This document shows, piece by piece, positions 6,777 through 15,487 of a stretch of DNA of 33,110 nt (positions within the stretch are counted from its first letter, which is position 1; each line of letters begins with the position of its first letter). A program made the translations under genes and the position numbers. Location: the NCBI RefSeq assembly GCF_014384895.1, contig NZ_JACRSQ010000034.1, positions 1-33,110 on the forward strand, in the 5' to 3' direction. Origin of the DNA: Bianquea renquensis (GTDB taxonomy: Bacteria > Bacillota > Clostridia > Lachnospirales > Bianqueaceae). The notes beneath the pieces were generated by a model, which was not told where the DNA came from, did no database searches, and saw only the letters and a list, made by a program, of their open reading frames with translations.

Positions 6777-7859
6777 ATGGATCAAAAGGAAAAACAGAGG
6801 TGTTACAATTATCAGAACAGGCAAGATTTGTTCGGAAATATAGGAATTTTGGGAACCGGGAGCGCTCTGCCGGAGATGGTTCTTTCCAATGACGATTTGG
6901 CAGAAATAATGGACACGTCCGATGAATGGATCCAAACCCGAACGGGAATTGGGCAGCGGCATATCGCGACGAAGGAGACAACCGTGACCCTGGCGGTGAA
7001 AGCGGCAAAGAGGGCCATGGAGATGGCGGGTATCACAGGGGATGAGATCGATCTAATCATTGCGACCACTGTGACGCCGGATTACCGGTTTCCGTCAGTA
7101 TCCTGTCTCGTTCAGAGAGAGATCCGGGCGGCAGGCGTGCCATGCTTTGACCTGTCAGCCGCTTGTTCCGGATTTATTTATGCTGTGTCCACGGCCTATA
7201 AATTTTTACAGACTGGAATGTACCGGCATGTGCTCGTCGTGAGCGCGGAGACATTATCCCGGCTTGTTGACTGGAGCGACCGCTCCACAGCGGTGCTCTT
7301 TGGGGATGGCGCGGGCGCCGTAGTGTTAGGTCCCAAACAGGGAAGCGGTCTTTTGGTAGAAGAATTGGGCGCCGATGGAGCAGGAGCCCAGCTCATTGTA
7401 TCGTCTGACCTAAATAGCAGGGATGGCCGGTATCTCAGCCGGATGAAAGTGGAGGAGATGGAGCCGGATGATCCCCGACAGATGCTGGCAGAAATTGAAA
7501 AAAATGCGACCCCGTATATGACCATGGATGGGCGGGAAGTCTATAAGTTTACAACGACAACGGTGGTGCAGAGTATTCGGCGGGTGCTGGAGAGCGCTGG
7601 CCTGGAGAGCGCGGATGTATCCAAGTTCATTTTACATCAAGCGAACTCACGCATCATCGACGCGGTGGCAAAGCGAATGAAGGTGCCCATGGAGAAGTTT
7701 CCTATGTCGATTCATGACAACGCAAACACGAGTTCATCCACGGTCCCGATACTGCTGGACAATCTAGTTCGCGCCGGCGCAATGCAGAGTGGAGAACGTT
7801 TTATCCTATCGGGTTTTGGGGCAGGGCTGACATGGGCATCGGCGCTGCTGTCATGGTAA
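6777..7859 (+). CDS. fabH: 3-oxoacyl-ACP synthase III
   Basis: Condenses an acyl-CoA primer with malonyl-ACP to start fatty acid synthesis. The thiolase fold shows the Cys-His-Asn triad: Cys130 in DLSAACSGFIYA, His in ILHQANSRI, and Asn in DNANTSSSTVP. The usual tail GFGAGLTWASALLSW is present. The start at 6777 has AGGAGA at 6761-6766; the ATG at 6750 lies inside the operator with no ribosome site. At 360 residues it is longer than the usual 310-330: about 20 extra N-terminal residues precede NIGILGTGSALPE, and an acidic insertion (MKVEEMEPDD) lies before the MDGREVYKF strand. First structural gene of the cluster. Confidence 0.95.
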   Translation: MDQKEKQRCYNYQNRQDLFGNIGILGTGSALPEMVLSNDDLAEIMDTSDEWIQTRTGIGQRHIATKETTVTLAVKAAKRAMEMAGITGDEIDLIIATTVTPDYRFPSVSCLVQREIRAAGVPCFDLSAACSGFIYAVSTAYKFLQTGMYRHVLVVSAETLSRLVDWSDRSTAVLFGDGAGAVVLGPKQGSGLLVEELGADGAGAQLIVSSDLNSRDGRYLSRMKVEEMEPDDPRQMLAEIEKNATPYMTMDGREVYKFTTTTVVQSIRRVLESAGLESADVSKFILHQANSRIIDAVAKRMKVPMEKFPMSIHDNANTSSSTVPILLDNLVRAGAMQSGERFILSGFGAGLTWASALLSW

Positions 7860-8043
7860 AATATTGATGTCAATTTTCACGGACTATCCGGGAAATTAGC
7901 ATACAGGATATTTGCCAACTTGTGGCAGATTCCGGCGAGTGTGTCAAGCGTTGACAAACTTCGTATCATCTGCGGCCTGAGTGAATCCGTGGATTTGCAG
8001 ATGACCGCCAGCAATTTAAGTTGAAGCAAAGGAGGCTATGGCA
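7860..8043 (+). other. structured intergenic leader before acpP
   Basis: The 184-bp gap has four inverted repeats in series: ATTGA-TG-TCAAT (7863-7874), TGCCA-N5-TGGCA (7913-7927), TGTCAA-GCG-TTGACA (7942-7956), and CATCTGC (7967-7973) pairing with GCAGATG (7997-8003) around a 23-nt loop. No promoter with both boxes at correct spacing was found; the TTGACA at 7951 has no -10 partner. It may be a processing or attenuation region that adjusts acpP level. Confidence 0.4.
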
Positions 8044-8274
8044 ATGGTATTTGAGAAGATTCAGGAAATCATCGCGGATAAATTGGGACTCGACGCAGAC
8101 GAGATCACACTGGAATCCAGTATCAAAGATGATTTGAATGCAGATTCTTTAGACCTGTACGAGATCGTGACAGGCATCGAAGAAGAATTCGATGTGGAAG
8201 TGCCAACGGAAGCGTTGGGCAACATGAATACGGTCAAGGACATGGTCGAATATATGGAATCGTTGCAGGCATAA
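8044..8274 (+). CDS. acpP: acyl carrier protein
   Basis: Small acidic carrier of 76 residues that holds the growing acyl chain on 4'-phosphopantetheine. The attachment serine is Ser35 in NADSLDLYEIV. The typical four-helix pattern and acidic composition are present (LGLDADEITLESSIKDD at ~15-30). The ATG at 8044 was preferred because AAAGGAGG at 8028-8035 is 8 nt away; the ATG at 8038 would be only 2 nt from it. It sits between fabH and fabD, separated from both by gaps with hairpins, which suits a protein needed in larger amounts than the enzymes. Confidence 0.97.
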   Translation: MVFEKIQEIIADKLGLDADEITLESSIKDDLNADSLDLYEIVTGIEEEFDVEVPTEALGNMNTVKDMVEYMESLQA

Positions 8275-8286
8275 GGCTGGATTGGT

Positions 8287-8398
8287 GAGAGCGCCGCGCA
8301 CATTGAGAGATGACGGCGGCGCTCTCCGCCAGACTTATTTTGAGAAGATTTCAATCCATGAGGATTATGATATAGAGTCCCTCACATTCTGTGAGGGA
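8287..8398 (+). other. two strong hairpins in the acpP-fabD gap
   Basis: GAGAGCGCCGC (8287-8297) pairs exactly with GCGGCGCTCTC (8316-8326). TCCCTCAC (8378-8385) pairs exactly with GTGAGGGA (8391-8398) around a 5-nt loop. The first is GC-rich, and a loose T-rich stretch (CTTATTTT) follows about 9 nt later, so it may be a partial terminator that lets acpP be expressed above the downstream genes, or an mRNA processing or stability element. Confidence 0.6.
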
Positions 8399-8422
8399 AT
8401 GGCTAGAAGAAAGAGAGGCACT

Positions 8423-9370
8423 ATGAAAAAGACAGCTTTTTTATTTCCCGGGCAGGGAAGTCAGCGCGTCGGCATGGGCCGCGATCTGATGGAGACTTTC
8501 CCGGCCTTCCGGCAGACGATGGAGGAGGCGGACGCAACCCTCGACTTTTCCGTGCAGAAGCTTTGTCTGGAGGGGCCGGAGGAGCAGTTAAATCAGACAC
8601 AGTTTACACAACCGTGCCTTTTGGCCGTGTCGACAGGTATTTGCCGGATCTTGGAGCAGGAGGGCGTCCGGCCTGACGCTGTGGCGGGGCTAAGCCTTGG
8701 AGAATATACGGCCCTGGTAGCCGCCGGTGTACTGGATTTTCCGAGAGCCGTGGCACTGGTGCGCAGACGAGGTCAATGGATGGAAGAGGCGGTTCCCGGA
8801 GGCAGGGGAAGCATGGCGGCCGTACTTGGAGCCCAGCGGGAGACAGTGATTCGCATATGCAGGGATGTCACAGCAGATAGTACAGCGCCTGATGTGGTGG
8901 AACCCGCCAATTTCAACTGTCCTGGACAGATCGTCATATCAGGGGAGAGATCCCTAGTGGAAATCGCCGGTGACAAGCTAAAGGAAGCGGGCGCGAAAAA
9001 AATTATCCCGCTTGTGGTCAGCGGTCCGTTCCACAGCTCCATGCTTCGCACCGCGGGCGAAAAGTTGGAGGAAGAATTTAAGTCGGTTTGCTGGAGAGCT
9101 CCGGCGATGGACTACTATACCAATGTAACAGGATGCAAGGTGGAAGATGAAAAGGCAATCCCTGGCCTCCTGGTGCGCCAAGTCCAATCCAGCGTGTACT
9201 GGGAGGATACCATTCGCCACATGCTGGAGGACGGTGTCGAGGAATTCGTGGAAGTCGGCCCGGGAAAGACCCTAACCGGTTTTATCCGGAAGATTGACAG
9301 GGGGCTGAGGGTCTGGAATATCGAAGATACGGCGACGCTGAGGCAGTATTTGGAGCAGCGGCAGGCGTAA
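8423..9370 (+). CDS. fabD: malonyl-CoA:ACP transacylase
   Basis: Transfers malonyl from CoA to ACP, feeding FabH and FabF. Signatures are FPGQGSQ at residues 8-14, the nucleophile elbow AGLSLGEY with Ser91, and GPFHSSML carrying the catalytic His. The second residue of the elbow is Leu rather than the more usual His (GHSLGEY). The length of 315 residues is normal. The ATG at 8423 has AGAGAGG just upstream; an in-frame extension back to 8282 would run through the two hairpins and lacks a ribosome site. In many clostridial clusters fabK precedes this gene; here it does not. Confidence 0.96.
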   Translation: MKKTAFLFPGQGSQRVGMGRDLMETFPAFRQTMEEADATLDFSVQKLCLEGPEEQLNQTQFTQPCLLAVSTGICRILEQEGVRPDAVAGLSLGEYTALVAAGVLDFPRAVALVRRRGQWMEEAVPGGRGSMAAVLGAQRETVIRICRDVTADSTAPDVVEPANFNCPGQIVISGERSLVEIAGDKLKEAGAKKIIPLVVSGPFHSSMLRTAGEKLEEEFKSVCWRAPAMDYYTNVTGCKVEDEKAIPGLLVRQVQSSVYWEDTIRHMLEDGVEEFVEVGPGKTLTGFIRKIDRGLRVWNIEDTATLRQYLEQRQA

Positions 9371-9392
9371 AGCAGGACAGGAGGACATGGAG

Positions 9393-10130
9393 ATGGATGG
9401 GAATTTGGAAGGAAAGATCGCACTGGTTACAGGTGCGGCCAGGGGAATCGGGTTTCGCATTGCGTCGGTGCTGGCGGAGAGAGGAGCCTCTGTTATTATC
9501 AGCGATATAGCCGATGAGGAGAGTCTGCAGGGGGCAAAGGAACAGGTTCCAGCAGTAGCCGCCTATAATTGCAACGTGACGGATTTTGAGGCGACGCAAG
9601 CGCTGATGGATACCATTATCAAAACCTTTGGGCGGCTGGACATTCTAGTGAACAATGCGGGCATCACAAAAGATACACTGTTGATGCGCATGAAGGAATC
9701 CGAATTCGACGCGGTCATTGATGTGAACCTGAAGGGAACTTTTAACTGTTTGCGGCACGCGTCCAAATATATGATTAAGCAGAGAAGTGGAGCCGTGGTC
9801 AATATCGCATCCGTTGTGGGGATCATGGGAAATGTGGGACAGTGTAATTACAGCGCGTCAAAGGCGGGTGTGATTGGGTTAACGAAATCCTCGGCTAAGG
9901 AATTGGCCATGAGGGGGGTGCGGGTCAACGCTGTCGCGCCTGGCTTTATTGAGACGGATATGACAAAGAACCTCTCGCAACCTATTGTGGACGCCATGAT
10001 GGCGAGCATTCCTTTGAAAGAGCTGGGACAGCCAGAGGATGTGGCCAGGGCCGTGGCGTTTCTCGTTTCAGAGGATGCGCGGTATATCACGGGACAAGTA
10101 TTGTCCGTGGACGGCGGTATGCACATGTAA
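9393..10130 (+). CDS. fabG: 3-oxoacyl-ACP reductase
   Basis: NADPH-dependent short-chain dehydrogenase that performs the first reduction of the elongation cycle. The cofactor loop TGAARGIG lies at residues 13-20, NNAG at ~87-90, and the catalytic Ser140, Tyr153 and Lys157 (YSASK) are in place. The C-terminal YITGQVLSVDGGMHM is the classic FabG ending. The ATG at 9393 is 8 nt after AGGAGG (9379-9384) and is preferred over the ATG at 9387, which is only 2 nt from it; the product differs by two residues. The gene lies 22 bp after fabD in the same transcript. Confidence 0.96.
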   Translation: MDGNLEGKIALVTGAARGIGFRIASVLAERGASVIISDIADEESLQGAKEQVPAVAAYNCNVTDFEATQALMDTIIKTFGRLDILVNNAGITKDTLLMRMKESEFDAVIDVNLKGTFNCLRHASKYMIKQRSGAVVNIASVVGIMGNVGQCNYSASKAGVIGLTKSSAKELAMRGVRVNAVAPGFIETDMTKNLSQPIVDAMMASIPLKELGQPEDVARAVAFLVSEDARYITGQVLSVDGGMHM

Positions 10131-10175
10131 TTCGATGTGCGAGATCGAATTTTCCACAGAAAGGATTGAAGCAAC

Positions 10176-11426
10176 ATGGATCGAAAACGAGCCGTCATAA
10201 CAGGAACCGGTGTGGTAAGTCCGGTCGGCAATACAACGGACGATTTTTGGAATAGTTTAAAAGTAGGAAAAAATGGAATCGGGCCGATTACTCGATTCAA
10301 CTTGACCGATGATTTCAAGGTGTCGCTGGCGGCGGAGGTAAAGGATTTTGATGCGACCCAATACATCGACAAGAGGAAGGCAAAGCGAATGGCGCTTTTT
10401 GCGCAGTATGCCATGGTGGGTGCGATCCAGGCGCTGGCGGAATCAGGGCTCGCTTTGGGCGAGGAAGATCCCTACCGGCTTGGCGCTATTATAGGCGTCG
10501 GCATGGGCTGTATGCATACTATTCAAGAAGAGACGAAAAAGTTAATTGAGAAGGGCCCCAAACGAATCTCCCCTCTCTTTATTCCCACAGTGATTCCCAA
10601 TATGGCAGCGGGCAATATCGCCATTGAGTACGGACTGAAGGGCCCTGTATTCGACGTGACCACGGCGTGTGCCTCGGGAACCAACGCCATGGGGGAAGCA
10701 TTCCGCGCGATTCAGAGCGGATATGCCGATGTGGTTTTCACAGGCGGTGCGGAGAATGTGACGACAGAGCTCACTGTCGCCGGCTTCACAGCGTTGACCG
10801 CTCTGTCCGAAAGTAAGGACCCGAACCGGGCCTCCATTCCTTTTGATAAAGAGCGGTCTGGATTTGTGATGGGAGAGGGCGCCGGCATTGTGGTGCTGGA
10901 GGAATATGAGCACGCCAAGGCGCGGGGGGCCACGATTCTTGCGGAAGTTGTTGGGTACAGCACCACCTGCGACGCATTCCATATCACAGCGCCTGAGGAA
11001 TCGGGGGAGGCTATGGCAAGAGCCATGGAATTGGCCATGAAGGATGCAGGGATCACCCCGAAGGATATCTCCTATATCAATGCCCATGGAACAAGTACCT
11101 TTTACAATGAACTCGTGGAAACGCGCGCGATCAAAACGGCCTTTGGGGACGAGGCGTACCGGATTCCCATCAGCTCCATCAAGTCCATGGTGGGGCATGG
11201 ATTGGGAGCTGCCGGCGGCATAGAGGCAATCGCCTGTGTGAAGGCGCTACAGGAAGGGTTTATTCCACCGACGATCAATTATCGTGTGCCAGATCCGGAG
11301 TTAGATCTGGATTATGTGCCAAACGTGGGTCGAGAGCAGGACTTGACATATGCGATGAGCGATAATTTGGGTTTTGGCGGACATAACGCTGTTATAATTC
11401 TAAAAAAATGGGATGCGGAGGTATAA
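10176..11426 (+). CDS. fabF: 3-oxoacyl-ACP synthase II
   Basis: Elongating condensing enzyme of 416 residues. The Cys-His-His triad is visible: Cys165 in TTACASGTNA, His in NAHGTSTFYNE, and His in KSMVGHGLGAAGG. The N-terminus KRAVITGTGVVSPVG is typical of FabF. The preceding 45-bp gap has AGAAAGGA about 10 nt before the ATG. It follows fabG and precedes accB by 4 bp. No separate FabB or FabA is present in the cluster, so it gives no sign of the anaerobic FabA/FabB route to unsaturated fatty acids. Confidence 0.96.
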   Translation: MDRKRAVITGTGVVSPVGNTTDDFWNSLKVGKNGIGPITRFNLTDDFKVSLAAEVKDFDATQYIDKRKAKRMALFAQYAMVGAIQALAESGLALGEEDPYRLGAIIGVGMGCMHTIQEETKKLIEKGPKRISPLFIPTVIPNMAAGNIAIEYGLKGPVFDVTTACASGTNAMGEAFRAIQSGYADVVFTGGAENVTTELTVAGFTALTALSESKDPNRASIPFDKERSGFVMGEGAGIVVLEEYEHAKARGATILAEVVGYSTTCDAFHITAPEESGEAMARAMELAMKDAGITPKDISYINAHGTSTFYNELVETRAIKTAFGDEAYRIPISSIKSMVGHGLGAAGGIEAIACVKALQEGFIPPTINYRVPDPELDLDYVPNVGREQDLTYAMSDNLGFGGHNAVIILKKWDAEV

Positions 11427-11430
11427 CGCC

Positions 11431-11898
11431 ATGCCGAGCACAGAAAAAAGGACCGCAGAAGAAGGTTACTCCGTAGATGAAATCAAGGCCATCATGCGAG
11501 AGGCGGCGAGTTTGCGGCTGTCGGAAGTCACCATCGAGGGACGGGATACAAAGATCTGTATCAAAACGGGAGCATTCATTGAGGAAAGCGCCATGCCGGT
11601 GAGCCCCCAGGAGCCCGCCTCGCCTGCCAAGGAGACGGCAGTTTTGGATGCACATGGAAAACTAATTACATCGCCCATGGTGGGAACCTTTTACGCGGCG
11701 TCGAGCCCCGACACCCCTCCCTTTGTCAAGGTTGGCGATTCTGTAAAAAAGGGGCAGACGCTGTGTATCATCGAAGCCATGAAGCTTATGAATGAGATCG
11801 AAAGCGATTATACGGGAATCGTGAAAAAGATTCTTGTCAGCAATGAAGCCACAGTGGAGTATGGCCAGCCCTTATTTGAAATCGAAGTAACTGCGTAA
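11431..11898 (+). CDS. accB: biotin carboxyl carrier protein of acetyl-CoA carboxylase
   Basis: Carries biotin between the AccC and AccAD active sites. The 155-residue protein has an N-terminal helical part, a Pro/Ala-rich linker around residues 55-70, and a C-terminal biotinyl domain with the target Lys118 in IIEAMKLMNEI. The domain starts at SPMVGTFYAA, the usual thumb-bearing BCCP motif. The ATG at 11431 is 9 nt after GGAGG (11417-11421). Here accB comes before fabZ and accC, the standard clostridial cluster order. Confidence 0.96.
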   Translation: MPSTEKRTAEEGYSVDEIKAIMREAASLRLSEVTIEGRDTKICIKTGAFIEESAMPVSPQEPASPAKETAVLDAHGKLITSPMVGTFYAASSPDTPPFVKVGDSVKKGQTLCIIEAMKLMNEIESDYTGIVKKILVSNEATVEYGQPLFEIEVTA

Positions 11899-11924
11899 GA
11901 GCCGGCGGGGAAATGGAGGTAGCA

Positions 11925-12353
11925 ATGGAACTGGATATTAATCAGATTAAAGAGATTCTCCCACATCGGTATCCTTTTTTACTCATCGATCGAATATTGG
12001 AATGTGAGCCTGGCAAAATGGCGAGGGCCAGAAAAAATGTGACGATCAACGAACCTTTCTTTCAAGGACATTTCCCGGGAAAACCCGTGATGCCAGGAGT
12101 GCTGTTGATTGAAGCCATGGCACAGGCCGGGGCGGTGGCGATGCTGTCTTTGGAGGAGAATAAAGGAAAAATTGGATTTATGGGCGCCGTCAACAACGCA
12201 AAGTTTAAAAAACAGGTTGTGCCCGGTGATACGATCGATATTACCGTTGAGATTATCAGATGTAAAGGGCCGATTGGCGTCGGCAAGGGGACGGCGACAG
12301 TGGACGGGAAGATCGCGGCTGTAGCGGAGTTGACCTTTGCCATCGGACAGTAG
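11925..12353 (+). CDS. fabZ: 3-hydroxyacyl-ACP dehydratase
   Basis: Hot-dog fold dehydratase of 142 residues that makes the trans-2-enoyl-ACP. The motif LPHRYPFLLIDRI at residues 12-24 and the active-site segment FQGHFPGKPVMPGVLLIEAMAQ, split across residues 46-67, are diagnostic, with catalytic His49 and Glu63. The ATG at 11925 is 4 nt after GGAGGT (11915-11920); the in-frame ATG at 11913 would be upstream of that site. It lies between accB and accC. No FabN or FabM type isomerase is near, so how unsaturated fatty acids are made is not visible. Confidence 0.96.
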   Translation: MELDINQIKEILPHRYPFLLIDRILECEPGKMARARKNVTINEPFFQGHFPGKPVMPGVLLIEAMAQAGAVAMLSLEENKGKIGFMGAVNNAKFKKQVVPGDTIDITVEIIRCKGPIGVGKGTATVDGKIAAVAELTFAIGQ

Positions 12354-12369
12354 AACGGAGGCATATCAC

Positions 12370-13704
12370 GTGTTCAAGAAAGTTTTGGTGGCCAATCGCG
12401 GTGAGATTGCGGTTCGAATTATCCGCGCCTGTAGAGAGATGGGGGTTGAAACGGTTGCAGTCTACTCGACAGCAGATAAGGATGCCTTACACAGCCAGTT
12501 GGCGGACGAGGCGGTCTGCATAGGGGAGGCGCCCGTGAATAAGAGCTATCTGAATGTTGTCAATATCATCAGCGCCGCCATCAGCACTGGGTGTGACGCA
12601 GTTCATCCGGGCTTCGGCTTTCTATCTGAAAATAGCCGATTTGCCGAAATGTGCCAAGAATGCGGATTGAAATTTATAGGACCAACGGCAGAGATGATTG
12701 ACCGCATGGGAAATAAGTCCGAAGCCAGAAAAACCATGCGGGAGGCGGGGGTGCCCGTCGTACCCGGCTCTGTGGGCGTCATCTTGGATTTGGAAGAGGC
12801 CGTCCAGATCGCAGATGAGATCGGGTATCCCGTCATGCTAAAGGCCTCCGCCGGGGGAGGCGGGAAAGGGATGCGAGAGGCATCAAACCGGGATGAGCTC
12901 CGGCATCAATTTGCCGCGGCGCAGACGGAAGCGCGCAATGCCTTCGGCGACGACGCAATGTATGTTGAAAAGCTGATTGTCAATCCCAAACATATTGAGT
13001 TTCAGATAATGGGCGACGCCTATGGGAATGTGGTCCATCTGGGCGAACGCGACTGTTCCATCCAGCGAAAACATCAGAAAGTGCTGGAGGAGGCGCCTTC
13101 GGGCATTAGCCCGGAGCTGCGGAGCCAGATGGCGGCCGATGCGGTCAAAGCGGCGAAGGCCATCCGCTATGAGAGCGCCGGTACGGTGGAGTTCTTGCTG
13201 GACAAAGACGGGCGTTACTATTTTATTGAGATGAACACGCGCATTCAAGTTGAACATCCCGTTACGGAAATGGTAACGGGGATCGACATCATGAAGGAGC
13301 AGATCCGTGTGGCGGCGGGGGAGCCATTGTCCTTCAGCCAGAAAGATGTCCGGATTGAGGGGCACTCCATCGAGTGCAGAATCAATGCGGAGGACCCGGA
13401 GCACGGCTTCAGGCCATGTCCCGGCACGGTTGGACAGCTCTACGTGCCCGGAGGATTTGGGGTGCGGGTGGACAGCGCCGTCTATTCAGGATATACAATC
13501 CCTCCTTACTATGACAGCATGATCGCAAAATTAATTGTACACGCGAAGGACCGCCAAACCGCTATCCTGCGGATGAAGAGGGCCCTGGGGGAATTCGTGG
13601 TGGAAGGGATCACAACGAATATCGAATTTCAATATCAGATTTTAAATAACCCAGCGTACCGCAGCGGTGCTTTCGATACGGGTTTTATTGAGAACGAAAT
13701 GTAG
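12370..13704 (+). CDS. accC: biotin carboxylase subunit of acetyl-CoA carboxylase
   Basis: ATP-grasp enzyme that carboxylates biotin on AccB, using bicarbonate. The N-terminus FKKVLVANRGEIAVRI, the HPGFGFLSEN segment, the glycine-rich ATP lid KASAGGGGKGMR and the EMNTRIQVEHPVTE metal and biotin site are all intact. The length of 444 residues is standard. The start is GTG at 12370, 8 nt after GGAGG (12357-12361); a longer reading frame into the end of fabZ is possible but unsupported. The 16-bp distance to fabZ suggests co-translation. Confidence 0.96.
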   Translation: MFKKVLVANRGEIAVRIIRACREMGVETVAVYSTADKDALHSQLADEAVCIGEAPVNKSYLNVVNIISAAISTGCDAVHPGFGFLSENSRFAEMCQECGLKFIGPTAEMIDRMGNKSEARKTMREAGVPVVPGSVGVILDLEEAVQIADEIGYPVMLKASAGGGGKGMREASNRDELRHQFAAAQTEARNAFGDDAMYVEKLIVNPKHIEFQIMGDAYGNVVHLGERDCSIQRKHQKVLEEAPSGISPELRSQMAADAVKAAKAIRYESAGTVEFLLDKDGRYYFIEMNTRIQVEHPVTEMVTGIDIMKEQIRVAAGEPLSFSQKDVRIEGHSIECRINAEDPEHGFRPCPGTVGQLYVPGGFGVRVDSAVYSGYTIPPYYDSMIAKLIVHAKDRQTAILRMKRALGEFVVEGITTNIEFQYQILNNPAYRSGAFDTGFIENEM

Positions 13705-13733
13705 TACAGCGTCCCGGAGGAGTGTGATCGGCA

Positions 13734-14672
13734 ATGCAGTTGAAGGATTTATTTAAAAAGACAAATTATATCTCCTTAGGCCCGACGGAAAGTGCAGGCC
13801 AGGAGGCGGAGGAAGCCGCCCGCAAGCAAACGAAGAAACCAGCCAGAAATCAGGGCATCAAAAAGCTGGAGGCGGGACCGATGTTGACGCCATTCTGCAA
13901 GTGCCCGGACTGTCATCAGATGTTGTATATCCGGGATGTGGAAGACAGCCTATCCGTATGCCCGGAATGCGGCTATCATTTCCGTCTGGATGCAAAGATG
14001 CGCATTGCCATCACGGTTGACGAGGGCTCCTTTGACGAGTGGGATGCCGATGTGGAATCCGTTAATGTTCTAGATTTTCCGGGATATACGGAAAAATTAG
14101 AGATGCAGCGGAAAAAAACAGGGCTGAAATCCGCCGTCATGACAGGGCAGTGCGCCATCGACGGTCACCGGTGCGCAGTCGCCGTTATGGACAGCCGTTT
14201 TATGATGGGCAGCATGGGGCAGGCGGTGGGAGAAAAGATCACGCGGGCCATCGAGCGGGCCACAGAGCAAAAAATGCCCGTGGTGATTTTTACGGCCTCC
14301 GGCGGTGCTAGAATGCAGGAAGGAATTTTTTCGCTCATGCAGATGGCGAAGACGTCATCCGCTCTGGCGTGTCATAATCAGGCGGGGCAGCTGTGTATAA
14401 CGGTGTTGACGGATCCCACCACAGGAGGCGTAACGGCCAGCTTCGCCATGTTGGGCGACATCATCCTGGCGGAGCCTGGAGCCCTCATTGGATTCGCAGG
14501 GCGCCGTGTCATTGAGCAGACCATCAAGGAGACGATTCCCGATGAATTCCAGACGGCAGAATTTCTAAAAAAGCATGGATTCGTGGACTCCATCGTTCCA
14601 AGGGGAGAGATGAGAAAGACGCTAGGACAGCTGCTGGCGATGCATGAGGGAGGTGATTCCCATGGAGAATAA
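13734..14672 (+). CDS. accD: acetyl-CoA carboxylase carboxyltransferase subunit beta
   Basis: Beta half of the carboxyltransferase that moves CO2 from biotin to acetyl-CoA. A four-cysteine zinc ribbon is visible at ~residues 58-82 (CPDC, CPEC), followed by the crotonase-type core with FTASGGARMQEG and the oxyanion-hole region DPTTGGVTASFAMLGD. The N-terminus before the zinc ribbon is about 25 residues longer than the Escherichia coli protein, with a Lys/Ala-rich segment. GGAGGAG at 13716-13722 precedes the ATG at 13734. Its end overlaps accA by 11 bp, fitting an equimolar alpha/beta complex. Confidence 0.96.
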   Translation: MQLKDLFKKTNYISLGPTESAGQEAEEAARKQTKKPARNQGIKKLEAGPMLTPFCKCPDCHQMLYIRDVEDSLSVCPECGYHFRLDAKMRIAITVDEGSFDEWDADVESVNVLDFPGYTEKLEMQRKKTGLKSAVMTGQCAIDGHRCAVAVMDSRFMMGSMGQAVGEKITRAIERATEQKMPVVIFTASGGARMQEGIFSLMQMAKTSSALACHNQAGQLCITVLTDPTTGGVTASFAMLGDIILAEPGALIGFAGRRVIEQTIKETIPDEFQTAEFLKKHGFVDSIVPRGEMRKTLGQLLAMHEGGDSHGE

Positions 14673-15465
14673 AAAGAACCATGTCAGCTCATGGGAGCGA
14701 GTTTGCCTGGCCAGAATGCAGGGACGGCCCACGTCGGCGGAGTACATTGACGGAATCTTCGATGGTTTTATCGAGCTTCATGGAGACCGGCAGTACGGGG
14801 ATGATGCGGCCATTATTGGGGGCCTGGCTATGTTTCACGGGCAGCCGGTCACCGTCATTGGACAGCAAAAGGGCCGCAACACAAAGGAGAATCTCGAGCG
14901 CAATTTTGGTATGCCCCATCCTGAGGGGTACCGGAAAGCGCTCCGCCTGATGAAACAGGCGGAGAAGTTTCATCGCCCGGTGATTTGCTTTGTGGATACA
15001 TCCGGCGCCTATTGTGGCGTCGGCGCCGAGGAGAGGGGCCAGGGGGAGGCGATTGCCCGGAACCTGTGGGAGATGGCGGTATTGAGGACGCCGATTATTT
15101 CCATCATCATCGGGGAAGCGGAGAGCGGAGGCGCGTTAGCCCTGGCTGTCGCCAACCGGGTATGGATGCTAGAAAACGCGGTCTATTCGATTTTATCCCC
15201 GGAAGGGTTTGCCAGCATTCTGTGGAAAGATTCCTCCCGGGCTCAGGAAGCGGCGTCGGTCTGCAAGCTGACAGCGGCGCAGCTGTATCGATTTGGCGTC
15301 ATTGATATGGTTCTTCAGGAGCCAGAGGGAGGTTGCCATGTGGATAAACCGGCGATGATGGCCACCATCGATGGTCTTCTGGCCAAGGAATTGAGAGAGC
15401 TGACGCAGTTGAGCGGCGATGCGCTGGTAGAGCAGCGGCAGCAAAAATATCGGTTTGCATTCTAA
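14662..15465 (+). CDS. accA: acetyl-CoA carboxylase carboxyltransferase subunit alpha
   Basis: Alpha half of the carboxyltransferase. Core motifs are FIELHGDRQYGDD near residue 35, GQQKGRNTKEN, FVDTSGAYCGVGAEERGQ and IIGEAESGGALALA. The ATG at 14662 follows GGGAGGTG (14648-14655) and lies within the end of accD, so the two subunits are translationally coupled. The 267-residue protein is short compared with ~319 in Escherichia coli; the missing part is the N-terminal helical extension, which is also short in several clostridia. It is the last gene of the fatty acid cluster; no clear terminator separates it from the tex-like gene 22 bp on. Confidence 0.95.
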   Translation: MENKKNHVSSWERVCLARMQGRPTSAEYIDGIFDGFIELHGDRQYGDDAAIIGGLAMFHGQPVTVIGQQKGRNTKENLERNFGMPHPEGYRKALRLMKQAEKFHRPVICFVDTSGAYCGVGAEERGQGEAIARNLWEMAVLRTPIISIIIGEAESGGALALAVANRVWMLENAVYSILSPEGFASILWKDSSRAQEAASVCKLTAAQLYRFGVIDMVLQEPEGGCHVDKPAMMATIDGLLAKELRELTQLSGDALVEQRQQKYRFAF

Positions 15466-15487
15466 CCAGAGAAAGGAAATCAGAGGA

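Noticed and set aside
7951..7956. TTGACA as an acpP promoter
   Set aside because: No -10 element at 16-18 bp; it is better seen as one arm of the TGTCAA-GCG-TTGACA dyad.
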